DNA of 46,563 bases from Spirochaetota bacterium (GCA_029907515.1 JARYLT010000013.1:1-46563); one strand, 5' to 3'. Positions 34,243-43,637 are shown, counted from the stretch's first letter. Translations and numbers: made by a program. The notes: generated by a model not told the origin, from the letters alone.

Positions 34243-36951
34243 TCAGGATAATTCTGCTAAAATTATAGTAACATCATCATGAAATGATTCTGATTGATTC
34301 ATCTCCCCCCATGTGTATAATGTATTAATCAAACCATTAATAAAAGCTTGAGGATTGGTGAGATAGTTAGTGTTAATATAATCTGTAAGCCTCTCGAAGC
34401 CAAATATTTTGTTATCAGTATTTCTGGCCTCTATTATCCCATCAGTGTAAAGTAAAAATTTATCTCCGGTTGAATAGGTAGTTGTTGTTTCTTCATATGT
34501 ACCATCTTCTATCCATCCTATGGGGAAACCTTTTACCCAGTTGTTGAATATTGAGCCATGTTTTTTAATAAGCAATGGGGACCAGTGGCCTGCTGAAGAT
34601 ACTGTTACAGTTTTGTTTTTGGTATCAATTAAGGCATATGCAGCAGTGATGTAATTTTCTTTTATATTATTACTCAAATCTTTATTAAGTTTAGTAAGCA
34701 GAACTGCCGGATGCTGTGCATATTCCTTATTGTTAGCAAAAGCCATTTTTAACATGGCACAAACAAGAGCAGCAGGAATGCCATGACCTGTTACGTCAGC
34801 TATCATAATACCGGTTTTATCTTCATCAATTTTAATAACATCATAAAAATCACCGCCCATTTCTCTGGTAGGGATGTAAGCGTAGGCAATATCCATGTTT
34901 TTTATCCTGGGTATATCCTGTACTACCACTGAACTGTGTATCTCGTGTGCAAGGCGTATTTCATGCTTTATCATGACAAATTCATTATGTTCTTCTACTG
35001 ACTTTTTCAGGGCAATAAGATTTGAAATGCGTGCAATTAATTCATCTTTGTTGAAGGGTTTGCTGAGATAATCATTTGCACCAATCCTGAAAGCTGTCAG
35101 TATTTCCTGAGTGCGGTGCTTTGATGTAATTATAATTATTGGTAGCTCATATAACGAATAACGTTTACGAATTTTTTCACATACCTGGAATGCAGAAGTT
35201 CCTGGCAAAACTGTATCCAGCAATACGATATCAGGCAACTTTTCCTGCTGTAACATAGAAAATAGGCCAGAATCTTCATGTGAAAATTCTACATAATAGC
35301 CTGCATCTGTCAGCATATCGTACAGTATTTTGACATTAACCGGGTCATCATCAACGATATAAATAAATCCCTGTGATTTTTCAAATTGGCTTTGCAGATA
35401 ATGCTCATCTTTACCTGAAGGATGTATGGTATATTCAATATAAGATTTAGTTGCTGCTAATTCTTTATCAATACTTGCTTCATCATAAGGAAAATACAAA
35501 GTTACTGTTGATCCTTTATCAGGTATTGATTCTATTGCAATTGTGCCATTGTGCAATTCCATCAGTTTTTTTGTAATAACAAGGCCAAGCCCCAATCCTC
35601 CATATGGGGTTTCTTGAAGTTTACTATCGTATCCAAAATCATCAATATGATGAATTAATTGCTCCGGAAATCCTCCTGCACTATCCTGTACTACAATAGA
35701 AAGGGTAGTATCATTGTGTTTTTCTGTAACAATGGATATGGTACCTTTTTGTGAATATTTAACTGCATTGCCTATAATATTTAACAGTATCTGTTGCAGT
35801 CTTTGTTCATCTGCAATGATGTGGGTTGCTTTTTTATCAATGTCTATTGTAATAGACAGGGATTTGCTACTGATAACTGGCTGTAATATTGATAATACAA
35901 AATTAACTACACCTGCTATATCAACAACTTTCTTATTCAGAATAATATCATTATTTTTCAACCGGGTAAAATCCAGTATATCGTCAATCATATAGGATAA
36001 TCTTAAGGCACTATTAGAAATCATTTCCAGAGAACTTGTAACAGCAGCGGTTTCACCGGTAGAGTAGCTATGGATAATAGAATTTGTTAAATGTGTTATG
36101 CTTTCAAGAGGTATTTTAATCTCATGCGATATATTGGCCAGGAAATCATCTTTGAGTTTATGAAGCCGTAACAATTCCATATTGGTTGAAGTTAATGCCT
36201 TTATTTCTAAATTAACCATATCTAACAGGTGCTGAGTTGTAATAGCCAGTTTTCCAATTTCGTCTTTCTGGTTTATTACAGGAATCTGAATGGATGTTGT
36301 ACCTTCATCAAATTTCTGCAAAGCATTAATAATAGCTTCCACAGGTCTGGAAAATTTATAACTAAATCCAAGTGCAGTAATATATGCAATAATTATAATG
36401 GAAGCAATACTTATGATGAATACTGTATAATTATGGTATACGGGTTTTAGCATCACTGATTCATTGTATTCCATATGCGTTAAACATGCTATCGCACTGT
36501 TTGCCAGGGATGTTTGTTCAGTAAATTCAAGCAGTTTTGTTTTATGCAAGGTTGAAAAAAACACAGCCGGTTGTTTTTGAATAGTATGTAAACGTTCTGG
36601 TGATATACGTGACAATGTTTTACCGTGAGGAATATCAACAAGCAATACACCATTATATGCCGGATTTGGTGTAATCAGAATAACCCGAAGGCAAACCAGC
36701 CCTGAGGCAAACATAGGGTTAAAACTGCTTATATATTCATTGGCATCTATACTTGTCTGAGGAATATTGCCACTGTTTAACAACAACATGGTAAGTATTG
36801 CATGTGATATCTGTTTTGCTCGTATAGTCCCTTCAGTAATAATGCTTTCATGCTGTTGTTCTATCTGTCTGTTGAGTATATATATAGGTACAGGTGTGGT
36901 AATGGCAATAATGATGATAAATGCAATAAAGAATTTATACCGTATTTTCAT
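34243..36951 (-). CDS. Hybrid histidine kinase - receiver - SpoIIE/PP2C phosphatase
   Basis: A 902-residue membrane signalling protein. TM1 is at about 7-27, an extracytoplasmic sensor at 28-175, TM2 at about 176-198 and HAMP at about 198-250. HisKA carries H276 in ANISHEIKIPLE. HATPase has the N box (QILLNIIGNAVKYS), DSAGG and GGLGLGLVI. The receiver near 535-650 has IVDDDP and the phospho-acceptor D579 in LLDTVLPG. The PP2C/SpoIIE domain from about 670 has EMGGDFYDVI and IADVTGHGIPAALV. Sensor kinase, receiver and Ser/Thr phosphatase lie in one chain, so the signal can pass internally to the two STAS proteins encoded just downstream. It begins 1 nt after the TPR gene. Confidence 0.92.
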   Translation of the reverse strand: MKIRYKFFIAFIIIIAITTPVPIYILNRQIEQQHESIITEGTIRAKQISHAILTMLLLNSGNIPQTSIDANEYISSFNPMFASGLVCLRVILITPNPAYNGVLLVDIPHGKTLSRISPERLHTIQKQPAVFFSTLHKTKLLEFTEQTSLANSAIACLTHMEYNESVMLKPVYHNYTVFIISIASIIIIAYITALGFSYKFSRPVEAIINALQKFDEGTTSIQIPVINQKDEIGKLAITTQHLLDMVNLEIKALTSTNMELLRLHKLKDDFLANISHEIKIPLESITHLTNSIIHSYSTGETAAVTSSLEMISNSALRLSYMIDDILDFTRLKNNDIILNKKVVDIAGVVNFVLSILQPVISSKSLSITIDIDKKATHIIADEQRLQQILLNIIGNAVKYSQKGTISIVTEKHNDTTLSIVVQDSAGGFPEQLIHHIDDFGYDSKLQETPYGGLGLGLVITKKLMELHNGTIAIESIPDKGSTVTLYFPYDEASIDKELAATKSYIEYTIHPSGKDEHYLQSQFEKSQGFIYIVDDDPVNVKILYDMLTDAGYYVEFSHEDSGLFSMLQQEKLPDIVLLDTVLPGTSAFQVCEKIRKRYSLYELPIIIITSKHRTQEILTAFRIGANDYLSKPFNKDELIARISNLIALKKSVEEHNEFVMIKHEIRLAHEIHSSVVVQDIPRIKNMDIAYAYIPTREMGGDFYDVIKIDEDKTGIMIADVTGHGIPAALVCAMLKMAFANNKEYAQHPAVLLTKLNKDLSNNIKENYITAAYALIDTKNKTVTVSSAGHWSPLLIKKHGSIFNNWVKGFPIGWIEDGTYEETTTTYSTGDKFLLYTDGIIEARNTDNKIFGFERLTDYINTNYLTNPQAFINGLINTLYTWGEMNQSESFHDDVTIILAELS

Positions 36952-36952
36952 G

Positions 36953-38029
36953 TTATTGCAGCTTCTGTATGGTTTCTTTTATCCGTTGTGACCGTACAAT
37001 ATAACCTTTAGCAACCGTATTATCAGGATCAATCAAAAGTACCGTATTCATTATTGTTATACATTTGTCATAATCTTTGCTATTAAATGCTTCAATGGCT
37101 TTTTGCTGAAGTTCGGGAATCTGTTGTTTAAGCTTATCCTGTAAATTTTTATAATCAATGGAAGCCTCTGCAATGTATTGGGATGAAGCAGCTAAAAGCG
37201 GCAGAGCATCAAAATCTTTTCCCTGCTTTATGAGTAACAGTGCAGCGTTATAGTGTTCTTGTGCCTGTGAGAGGAGAGTAACATACTGTAAAGATCCTTT
37301 GTGGTCAGGTTTAAGCGATAGTACCTGCTTAAATGTTTCCAGCGCATGTACATGGTCTTTTTTTTGTACATAGTCCATTGCAGCAGTATAAAGCTTTTTA
37401 ATGGTTTGTTCCCGTACTGCATTCTTTTCAGCTTCTTGAGAAATATAATAGTCTGGCTTATGCAGTGCAAACTGATATCCGGCTTTAAGGGAAAAAACAG
37501 TAGTCTGAAAATATGTGTGCGATAGCTCCGTTAGATGATACATACATTCAGCAATGAGTAGCGTCCGTTCAAATAGAGTCTTTGCTATTCCTGCATTTAT
37601 AAGAAAACCAGTTTTTGTAGTAGAATCATACGCATCAGTTTTTATAGCAGAAAGGGTATAATACTGTAAAGATACACCAGCCCCAGCATAAATGGTAGCA
37701 TTATAGGGAAGTACGTAATACAGTGACGGGGCGATAGTTATGCCAAACGACTGCATACTTGAATTGCTGCTCTGTGCAAGGGAAAACCGGTTGTACGCAA
37801 GCACTCCGTTAAGCAAGAATAAATCAGTTAAAGGTACAATTGAAAAAAAACCGGAATTTAATCCATTATTGAGACTATTACTGTAATAACCTGTTATTAC
37901 AGCATACCCTGCCTGTATGCCAACGGTCACATTCTCTTTAAAAGATGTTTGCGCAAATATATTGCAATTAAGTAAGACGACAGTAATGACACAAAATACA
38001 TACAAAAAATTTATAAGTTTTAATTTCAC
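36953..38029 (-). CDS. Outer-membrane barrel-like protein with C-terminal TPR repeats
   Basis: A 358-residue protein. A signal peptide (cut likely after NIFA near residue 26) leads to about 170 residues of alternating beta-strand sequence with aromatic ends, as in a small outer-membrane barrel. The C-terminal half (about 205-358) holds helical TPR-like units, for example DYVQKKDHVHALETFKQVLSLKPDH and KAIEAFNSKDYDKCITIMNTVLLIDPDN. No named family. It is directly upstream of the kinase-phosphatase, so it may supply or hold the sensed signal at the envelope; that is inference. Two ACTATCGC words lie in it. Confidence 0.68.
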   Translation of the reverse strand: MKLKLINFLYVFCVITVVLLNCNIFAQTSFKENVTVGIQAGYAVITGYYSNSLNNGLNSGFFSIVPLTDLFLLNGVLAYNRFSLAQSSNSSMQSFGITIAPSLYYVLPYNATIYAGAGVSLQYYTLSAIKTDAYDSTTKTGFLINAGIAKTLFERTLLIAECMYHLTELSHTYFQTTVFSLKAGYQFALHKPDYYISQEAEKNAVREQTIKKLYTAAMDYVQKKDHVHALETFKQVLSLKPDHKGSLQYVTLLSQAQEHYNAALLLIKQGKDFDALPLLAASSQYIAEASIDYKNLQDKLKQQIPELQQKAIEAFNSKDYDKCITIMNTVLLIDPDNTVAKGYIVRSQRIKETIQKLQ

Positions 38030-38072
38030 CTGTATTTACCAGCATGATTGTAATATATATTGAATACTACTA

Positions 38073-39080
38073 TTACCAGCACAAACCTAAAAGATGTAAT
38101 TTGTCATTGCAATTTCGGTCATTACTATATATCCATTCATAATTAGTTCTGTTATGTGCCCCACTTCGTCCTGTGAGTACGGGTATAACAGCTAGTGTTG
38201 AACTTGACGATGAAGTTATTGGAGATGTCCATGTATTGCAGGTATAGTCAGTATCGCAGGAACCATCCTGCAGACTACCCGACCACCAAAAACTATCGCA
38301 TACGCCTAAATTTTGTAGTTCACCAATAATTGTACCATCCAGTAGATCATTCCAGTTATATGCTATTAATAAACCGGTATCTGAATAAATGGGCCAGTTT
38401 GCAGGAATGCCATAATGTTCTGGAAAATTAATTATTGCATCAACACTGTCAATGCTAATGAAAGCAACATAATGATCCTGAGGCAGTGTAGGATTATTTA
38501 TTAATGATTGATGAATAAGATTATTAATATCCTGGCGTGCTGTACTGCTGGATGAAGCCATGGCACCGGTGTATGTGCCAGCACTGAAAAGATATATTCT
38601 GCCAATAGTGGTAAATGGTGCAGGAGTATAGATAGATATATTGTTATCAGGATCGCGCACACAGACATTTACAAAATATTGTTTTCCAAACAATAAATTT
38701 GTGATTATTTGTTCAGTTACAAGCTCATTGGACCATTTATCTTCATCAAGAAGTCCGGACTGAAGAATTTCTTCCAATGAAAAAAGAGTCAATGTGCGGC
38801 TAACAATAACCTGGTATTGTAATAATTCAGGGGGTGAGTTGTCAGTTGCTAACGTCCACTGTATTTTTGCTGAATTTTCAGTGATATTGGTTACTATTAA
38901 GAGCCCATTATTGCCTGGTTTAGGTGCAGTACTGTCAGGGCTTGTATTAGTATATGCGTTTTCCTGGTTAATTATACTATTAAAATTGTCATTTGAACAT
39001 GATGAAAAATAGATGATAGCAATAGCCATTAGTATAACGCTGGCTATCCTTTGTGACAAATGTATAAAAGTTTTTATCAT
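38073..39080 (-). CDS. Lipoprotein with FN3-like and DUF1554-like domains
   Basis: A 335-residue protein. A signal segment ends in IIYFSSCSND, a lipobox with Cys28. An Asn/Ser-rich linker follows, then a fibronectin-III-like domain (about 58-158: ITENSAKIQWTLATDN, GKQYFVNVCVRD). The C-terminal 175 residues (IYLFSAGTYTGAM, DSFWWSGSLQDG, CNTWTS, RNCNDKLHLLGLCW) look like DUF1554, a surface-lipoprotein domain best known from Leptospira. It probably sits on the outer membrane. It is first in the operon with the TPR/barrel and kinase-phosphatase genes, and carries one AACTATCGC word. Confidence 0.7.
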   Translation of the reverse strand: MIKTFIHLSQRIASVILMAIAIIYFSSCSNDNFNSIINQENAYTNTSPDSTAPKPGNNGLLIVTNITENSAKIQWTLATDNSPPELLQYQVIVSRTLTLFSLEEILQSGLLDEDKWSNELVTEQIITNLLFGKQYFVNVCVRDPDNNISIYTPAPFTTIGRIYLFSAGTYTGAMASSSSTARQDINNLIHQSLINNPTLPQDHYVAFISIDSVDAIINFPEHYGIPANWPIYSDTGLLIAYNWNDLLDGTIIGELQNLGVCDSFWWSGSLQDGSCDTDYTCNTWTSPITSSSSSTLAVIPVLTGRSGAHNRTNYEWIYSNDRNCNDKLHLLGLCW

Positions 39081-39378
39081 ACCAGTAACATGGTAAAATG
39101 GGCATTAGAATAAAAATTACCCCAAAACATATTAAGATAATAAAATTACTATATATTTACAACTTTTTTATTAAATTTTTTTAAAAATTTTTCATAAACT
39201 ATAATGTATCCTTATGTAACTAATATGGACAAATATAAAATATTGTACACTTCACCTATGGCAGATTATGGGTACAGTTCATGAAATGTCATCTAGAATT
39301 AGTAGTTCATTTTTTTATGAAAAATTTTTAAAATGATGTAATTTTTTGAAAAGTAGGAATAATTGAAGTATTTTTTAT
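39081..39378. other. AT-rich intergenic region, no gene seen
   Basis: About 300 bp of divergent intergenic DNA between the lipoprotein gene and the tRNAs. It is rich in A/T runs and has several short A-tract inverted stretches (for example near 39318-39340), but no reading frame with a ribosome site. It should hold the promoter of the minus-strand operon, which I could not place with confidence. Confidence 0.4.
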
Positions 39379-39408
39379 TTGACACTAAAATACTATTATT
39401 TATATAAG
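39379..39408 (+). promoter_or_regulatory. Promoter of the tRNA-Lys gene
   Basis: TTGACA at 39379-39384, a spacer of 16-18 bp and an overlapping TATATA/TATAAG at 39401-39408. It lies about 60 bp upstream of the mature tRNA. Confidence 0.55.
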
Positions 39409-39467
39409 GTTCATTCTTTTTCTTTATTTACAGTTTATTGTGATATATAAAAAACTGTATTGTACAG

Positions 39468-39540
39468 GAGTCGCTAGCTCAGTCGGTAGAGCAACTGCCT
39501 TTTAAGCAGTGGGTCCGGAGTTCGATTCTCCGGCGACTCA
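39468..39540 (+). tRNA. tRNA-Lys (UUU)
   Basis: A 73-nt cloverleaf. The acceptor GAGTCGC/GCGACTC pairs perfectly. The anticodon stem ACTGC/GCAGT encloses the loop CTTTTAA with anticodon TTT. The T-arm contains GTTCGAT and the discriminator is A. CCA is not encoded. Confidence 0.97.
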
Positions 39541-39574
39541 AAAAATAATATTGACAGTTTCAATATTATTTTTT
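39541..39574 (+). terminator. Intrinsic terminator after tRNA-Lys
   Basis: A 13-bp perfect stem (arms 39541-39553 and 39561-39573, loop ACAGTTT) whose right arm ends in a run of T. A TTGACA (39551-39556) falls in the left arm and loop, so the region could also supply a -35 box for tRNA-Glu, though no good -10 follows. Confidence 0.75.
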
Positions 39575-39595
39575 ATCTGGTCAGCATATTTAATT

Positions 39596-39668
<73 letters not shown>

Positions 39669-39672
39669 CATG

Positions 39673-39705
39673 AAAAAGCACCGTTTTTAAAAGCGGTGCT
39701 TTTTT
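39673..39705 (+). terminator. Intrinsic terminator after tRNA-Glu
   Basis: The stem AAAAAGCACCG/CGGTGCTTTTT (arms 39673-39683 and 39694-39704) is followed by T residues, directly after the tRNA-Glu end. Confidence 0.85.
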
Positions 39706-39826
39706 GCTATAATGCGGATAATTATTATAATAAACTTAGTTCAAAGAATAGTATTTAATTTACATGTTAAATTTTAGGATTTGAATATATAGTTAAAAAG
39801 CTATATTAAGCATGAAATATTATTTA

Positions 39827-40291
39827 CTAATTTTTATGATGTGAGGATTCTTGCAATATTGTATCAGAAAGACCAGCTATTGTATTTAAAAATTCTTTTG
39901 ATATAAAAATAGGTTTTCGAGTGATTTTGTCTATTATCACTGCACCCATTTCAATAATAGCTGCAATGGAATTATTATGACAAACTCTATGGAAAAAGCG
40001 AAAACTTTTATTTCCAATTTCACCAATTGTAGTATCAATTATTATCTCATCATCAAGGTGTAATTCTTTCATCAAATTTATAGCAACATCAGCTATAATA
40101 AGAGCAGAGTTGTCTCCTAAGTCATGTTCGTCAAAACCCAGTGAACGAAGTACATCCCTTCGTACCACATGAATTATTGCAATAATTTCTGGTATACCTA
40201 CGTGTCCCCACAGGTTAATGTCGTTAACATTAATCTTATAGTAACACGAAAAATTATAAGCTTTGAGTGCATTGAGCTGTATTCGTGGCAT
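39827..40291 (-). CDS. Hotdog-fold thioesterase (4HBT-like)
   Basis: A 154-residue single hotdog domain. The N-terminal segment VNDINLWGHVGIPEIIAIIHVVRRD matches the acyl-CoA thioesterase pattern in which the Asp before the GHV turn is catalytic. ELHLDDEIIIDTTIGEIGNKSFRFFHRV is the long central strand pair. Such enzymes cleave acyl-CoA or acyl-ACP thioesters; the acyl group is unknown. It is a single gene, convergent with the tRNA pair. No strong ribosome site is evident before the ATG. Confidence 0.75.
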   Translation of the reverse strand: MPRIQLNALKAYNFSCYYKINVNDINLWGHVGIPEIIAIIHVVRRDVLRSLGFDEHDLGDNSALIIADVAINLMKELHLDDEIIIDTTIGEIGNKSFRFFHRVCHNNSIAAIIEMGAVIIDKITRKPIFISKEFLNTIAGLSDTILQESSHHKN

Positions 40292-40430
40292 ATAACAACA
40301 ACCTTACATTGGTTTTTTGAATTATTTTGTAATAAACAAATTCTTATATGTCATTGTCAATAGTAATTTATTCATAATAGCGAAACATTGTTACGTTGTA
40401 TGAATAAATAGTATTGCTTGGTGAAGTGTA

Positions 40431-41489
40431 TTATACAGAACTACGTGATTTACTTTTTTCCCTGTACCAGTCATCCTGATCCTTTGGTGGCACTGTATCC
40501 TGAGATTTGTCTTTATGAATAAGGGTAATTGCATTATTTGGACAAGTAGAAACACAAAGCCCGCATCCAATGCATTTTTGCTGTATGATAGAACGCAGCC
40601 CATCGGTATTCTGTATAGCCTGAATCTGGCATCGTGTTTCACAGGTACCGCATTGTGTACACAATTCAGGATTAATGACTGCATAATAGTGAGCATTTAC
40701 TGTTTCAGGCATCCCAAATCGAGCTGCAATAAGCTGAACGCAGCAACAGCCACAACAATTGCATATAAAATAATGCCCTTCCTGTATATTGGCTGTCATA
40801 TGGACAAGTGCAGCATCCTCTGCCATTGTGAGTATTGATAGTGCTTCCTCTTTGGTGATAATTCTTCCTGCATGGGGATGATTATCAAAATAATTGGGTG
40901 ATTCTGAGATAGATAAACATACTTCGCGTGGTTTATTGCATCCTCTATTAAGAAGAGCTGTCTGCTTTTTGCATATACATTCATTCACTGCAAATGATCT
41001 TGAATTATTAATTATGGCAGATAACTGTTCATACGGCATAGGTGATGAGTGAGATTGCACATGCTGTTCAACGGGGATTACCTGCATAATCTGTGGTTTG
41101 GGTGTTAAAAAGTAAGGACCGACAGTTTTTATGTATTTTGCATGAAGGCGTGCAAATTCTTCATCTATAAACTTTTGCTGCAATTCGTAAATGCCAAGTA
41201 TCCATGGTACTGCATTGTAGGTTCTGGTGTTACCGGTGGTATGGCATTCAATAAGTCCTCGATTCCACATGCTTTCTAAATGGTTCGATAGATATTCTTT
41301 ATTCATTCCGGTACGAGCAGCTATCTGATCTATCGTTTCTTTTTTCAGTGTAAGTTTGCAAAAAAGTTCAGCATCCTCGGGTGTAAAAATTTTTTGTAAA
41401 AGTTTTAGTTCAATGCCTGTTTCAGTACGGGGGAATCCGTTAGGCATTGAATTGAGATAATCAGCTAATGTATGGTAACTATCGCTCAT
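40431..41489 (-). CDS. Winged-helix plus 2x[4Fe-4S] ferredoxin protein
   Basis: The protein has about 352 residues. An N-terminal helix-turn-helix region (about 35-90: TIDQIAARTGMNKEYLSNHLESMWNRGLIE) resembles a MarR/ArsR-type winged helix. A middle part has several cysteines (NECICKK, NRGCNKPREVC, CNCCGCCC). The C-terminal ferredoxin has two CxxCxxCxxxC motifs (CTQCGTCETRC and CIGCGLCVSTC). It joins a DNA-binding-like domain to electron-transfer clusters; redox sensing is possible, but similar proteins are annotated only as 4Fe-4S binding. I chose the ATG at 41489, 6 nt after TTGAGG; the reading extends 13 codons further upstream without a ribosome site. An AACTATCGC word covers codons 2-4. 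Confidence 0.8.
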   Translation of the reverse strand: MSDSYHTLADYLNSMPNGFPRTETGIELKLLQKIFTPEDAELFCKLTLKKETIDQIAARTGMNKEYLSNHLESMWNRGLIECHTTGNTRTYNAVPWILGIYELQQKFIDEEFARLHAKYIKTVGPYFLTPKPQIMQVIPVEQHVQSHSSPMPYEQLSAIINNSRSFAVNECICKKQTALLNRGCNKPREVCLSISESPNYFDNHPHAGRIITKEEALSILTMAEDAALVHMTANIQEGHYFICNCCGCCCVQLIAARFGMPETVNAHYYAVINPELCTQCGTCETRCQIQAIQNTDGLRSIIQQKCIGCGLCVSTCPNNAITLIHKDKSQDTVPPKDQDDWYREKSKSRSSV

Positions 41490-41582
41490 AAAAAACCTCA
41501 AGTCAAAAAATTGTATAAAAACATGCATAACAGTGTTATGTTATTTGTAAATAATTAATTTACTTTATAAAATAAAAAAATA

Positions 41583-41612
41583 TTGCTTTAAGCATACTGA
41601 TTACTGTACAAT
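41583..41612 (+). promoter_or_regulatory. Putative promoter of the OmpA-like gene
   Basis: TTGCTT at 41583-41588, an 18-bp spacer and TACAAT at 41607-41612, about 80 bp before the chosen start. Good -10, moderate -35. Confidence 0.4.
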
Positions 41613-41692
41613 AAAGAAGGTGTAAAATCCTGCTGTCACGGATGATTCTATTACAGTTATTTACAAATTTATTGTTCAGGAATAATACATTT

Positions 41693-42892
41693 ATGAAAAA
41701 CATCATGTACAATATTGCCTTTTATGGTATCCTGATCTTTGCAGTGCATGTATTTTCCCCTTCTGCTGTGCTGGCTATTACTCTTTCCTGGGATATTCCA
41801 CAAAATGAAAAGCTGGAATTTGTGTATGATGCCAATATTGAGTATTATGAAAATGGTATGCTTCGCAAAATATATGGTGAACGTAACATCATTGATTTAT
41901 TGTGTTATGATAAGGACACAAAAGGCCAGGCAGTCAGGGGCTCTTTTTCAGTATACAGAAAAAATATTAATGATTATGTTTACCGATTGGAAGAACAATA
42001 TTTTTCTGACTTTTATATTAACAGCAATGGTGTATATGTTGTGCCTGAAGGCATTTTTATGCCTAACTTACGGCATCTGCCAACATTCCCGGAGACGGAT
42101 GTGCATGTTGGAGAAGTCTGGAAAGCTCCTGTTAATATCGTATTTAATAATTTTTCAGTCCCTCTCATATTGCTGCTTGAAGCACACTATACTCTGCTAT
42201 TTATAAATGACCAAACTAAAGAAGCCTTTATACAATATTCCATACTCATAGATAAAACATTAAAAGACAAACCCTATCCTGAGGATTTGCCAATTAAAAT
42301 ATATGGGCAATATGCAGGTCAGGTAACATGGGACTTACAGAAAAATCAGTCAAAAAAATCGATTAATGCATATAACCTGCTATTGATTTTTGGCAGAACC
42401 GGGGAGTTAAGCACTATTGAATTCAAGATGTCTATTGATCAAACCAATAAGGCATATCTCCATGTACCAGAAGAGGAAAAGAAGAAGCAGCAAAAGGAAA
42501 TAGAGAAAGCATTAAAACAGGATGGTGTTTCTGTTGATTCTGATGCTCGTGGTATGATTATACGATTTTCGGATATTCTTTTTGATTTTGACAAATATAA
42601 CCTGAATGCTGATGCACGCAAAGTACTGGACAAACTGGTTGAAATAATAAAAGCAAAATACCCCAACAATGAGATCATCGTGGAAGGGCACACTGACAAT
42701 ATTGGTACTGATGAGTATAACCAGAATCTTTCTGAAAAGCGAGCCCAGACTGTGGCTACCATTCTTAAAAATAAATTAGGGCATGATAAAGTATCCTATC
42801 GTGGCATGGGGAAGAGCAGACCTATTGATGACAATTCAACAGCTGCCGGAAGGCAACGCAACCGAAGAGTAGAGATCATTATAAAGATGTAA
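41693..42892 (+). CDS. OmpA-family protein
   Basis: The protein has about 399 residues. The signal peptide ends near AVLA (residue 28). Residues about 30-265 form a beta-rich domain without a name I recognise. A charged helix (EEEKKKQQKEIEKALKQ) links it to the C-terminal OmpA domain (about 295-399): ILFDFDKYNLNADARKVLDKL, IIVEGHTDNIGTDEYNQNLSEKRAQTV and GRQRNRRVEIII, which binds peptidoglycan non-covalently. I chose the ATG at 41693, behind AGGAA, because it gives a classical signal peptide. It ends 1 bp from the stop of the convergent next gene. Confidence 0.86.
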   Translation: MKNIMYNIAFYGILIFAVHVFSPSAVLAITLSWDIPQNEKLEFVYDANIEYYENGMLRKIYGERNIIDLLCYDKDTKGQAVRGSFSVYRKNINDYVYRLEEQYFSDFYINSNGVYVVPEGIFMPNLRHLPTFPETDVHVGEVWKAPVNIVFNNFSVPLILLLEAHYTLLFINDQTKEAFIQYSILIDKTLKDKPYPEDLPIKIYGQYAGQVTWDLQKNQSKKSINAYNLLLIFGRTGELSTIEFKMSIDQTNKAYLHVPEEEKKKQQKEIEKALKQDGVSVDSDARGMIIRFSDILFDFDKYNLNADARKVLDKLVEIIKAKYPNNEIIVEGHTDNIGTDEYNQNLSEKRAQTVATILKNKLGHDKVSYRGMGKSRPIDDNSTAAGRQRNRRVEIIIKM

Positions 42893-42893
42893 A

Positions 42894-43637
42894 TTATTGC
42901 AAAATTCTCTGTGTTCTCCGTGTGAATCGTTTTGCTTCTGTCTTAAATGCCTGAGCAAGTTCTGCCAGTTCATCAAACCTTTTGACAACGAATAATGATT
43001 TTAACAAGTTTTTAATCTTTGCATCATCATTTATTTCATGAATCTGTTTATTGGATGCAATAAACGTTTCATTACAGAAGTTAAAATTTTTTTCAATAAG
43101 CTGGCCAACCGGTTCAGATATCTTTGCAAAAGGCATTCCTGTCTTGAGATGAACATTTTTTAATATAAGAGCAATAAGCGTTTTCATTGTGCGCTCTTTT
43201 GTGGCCTGTATATCCTGTTGCATTTTTTCAAATGCTTTCACTATCATCTGGTTTCTTTCTTTAATTAATCTGATGATTTCTCCTTTAATATCAGGTGGCA
43301 TTTTGGAAAATGATGGGCTGTGATGTGGAAATGCATATTTCAGGTATGCTGGTTGAAGCATAATACGTGCACACAATGTGTCATTAAGATTTTCGCCCTC
43401 AACCATTTGTGCAATATCCTCAGGGGTAAGTTTTAACAGCCCTTTTTGTTTTATCACATCAGGTATGGGCAATTGGTAGATGTATCCTGCAATAGCTTTG
43501 TTTTCGGATGTTTCCTCAGCAAAAAAATATTCGCAGAGAAGTCTGGGGAAACCTCTTGCAGGGTCACGCGAATCGGGATCTTCTTCAATATCAATAATTG
43601 CATCAATCAGGTTATGGTACGTATTATGTATTTCCAT
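42894..43637 (-). CDS. Hypothetical cytoplasmic protein
   Basis: A 247-residue, highly charged and mostly helical protein, with no signal peptide, membrane segment or motif I recognise. The middle (KGEIIRLIKERNQMIVKAFEKMQQDI) and the C-terminus are rich in Lys/Arg/Glu helices. It stands alone: convergent with the OmpA-like gene and 148 nt beyond the start of tsaD on the same strand, so possibly cotranscribed. The reading frame is long and codon use looks normal, so I take it as real. Confidence 0.65.
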   Translation of the reverse strand: MEIHNTYHNLIDAIIDIEEDPDSRDPARGFPRLLCEYFFAEETSENKAIAGYIYQLPIPDVIKQKGLLKLTPEDIAQMVEGENLNDTLCARIMLQPAYLKYAFPHHSPSFSKMPPDIKGEIIRLIKERNQMIVKAFEKMQQDIQATKERTMKTLIALILKNVHLKTGMPFAKISEPVGQLIEKNFNFCNETFIASNKQIHEINDDAKIKNLLKSLFVVKRFDELAELAQAFKTEAKRFTRRTQRILQ

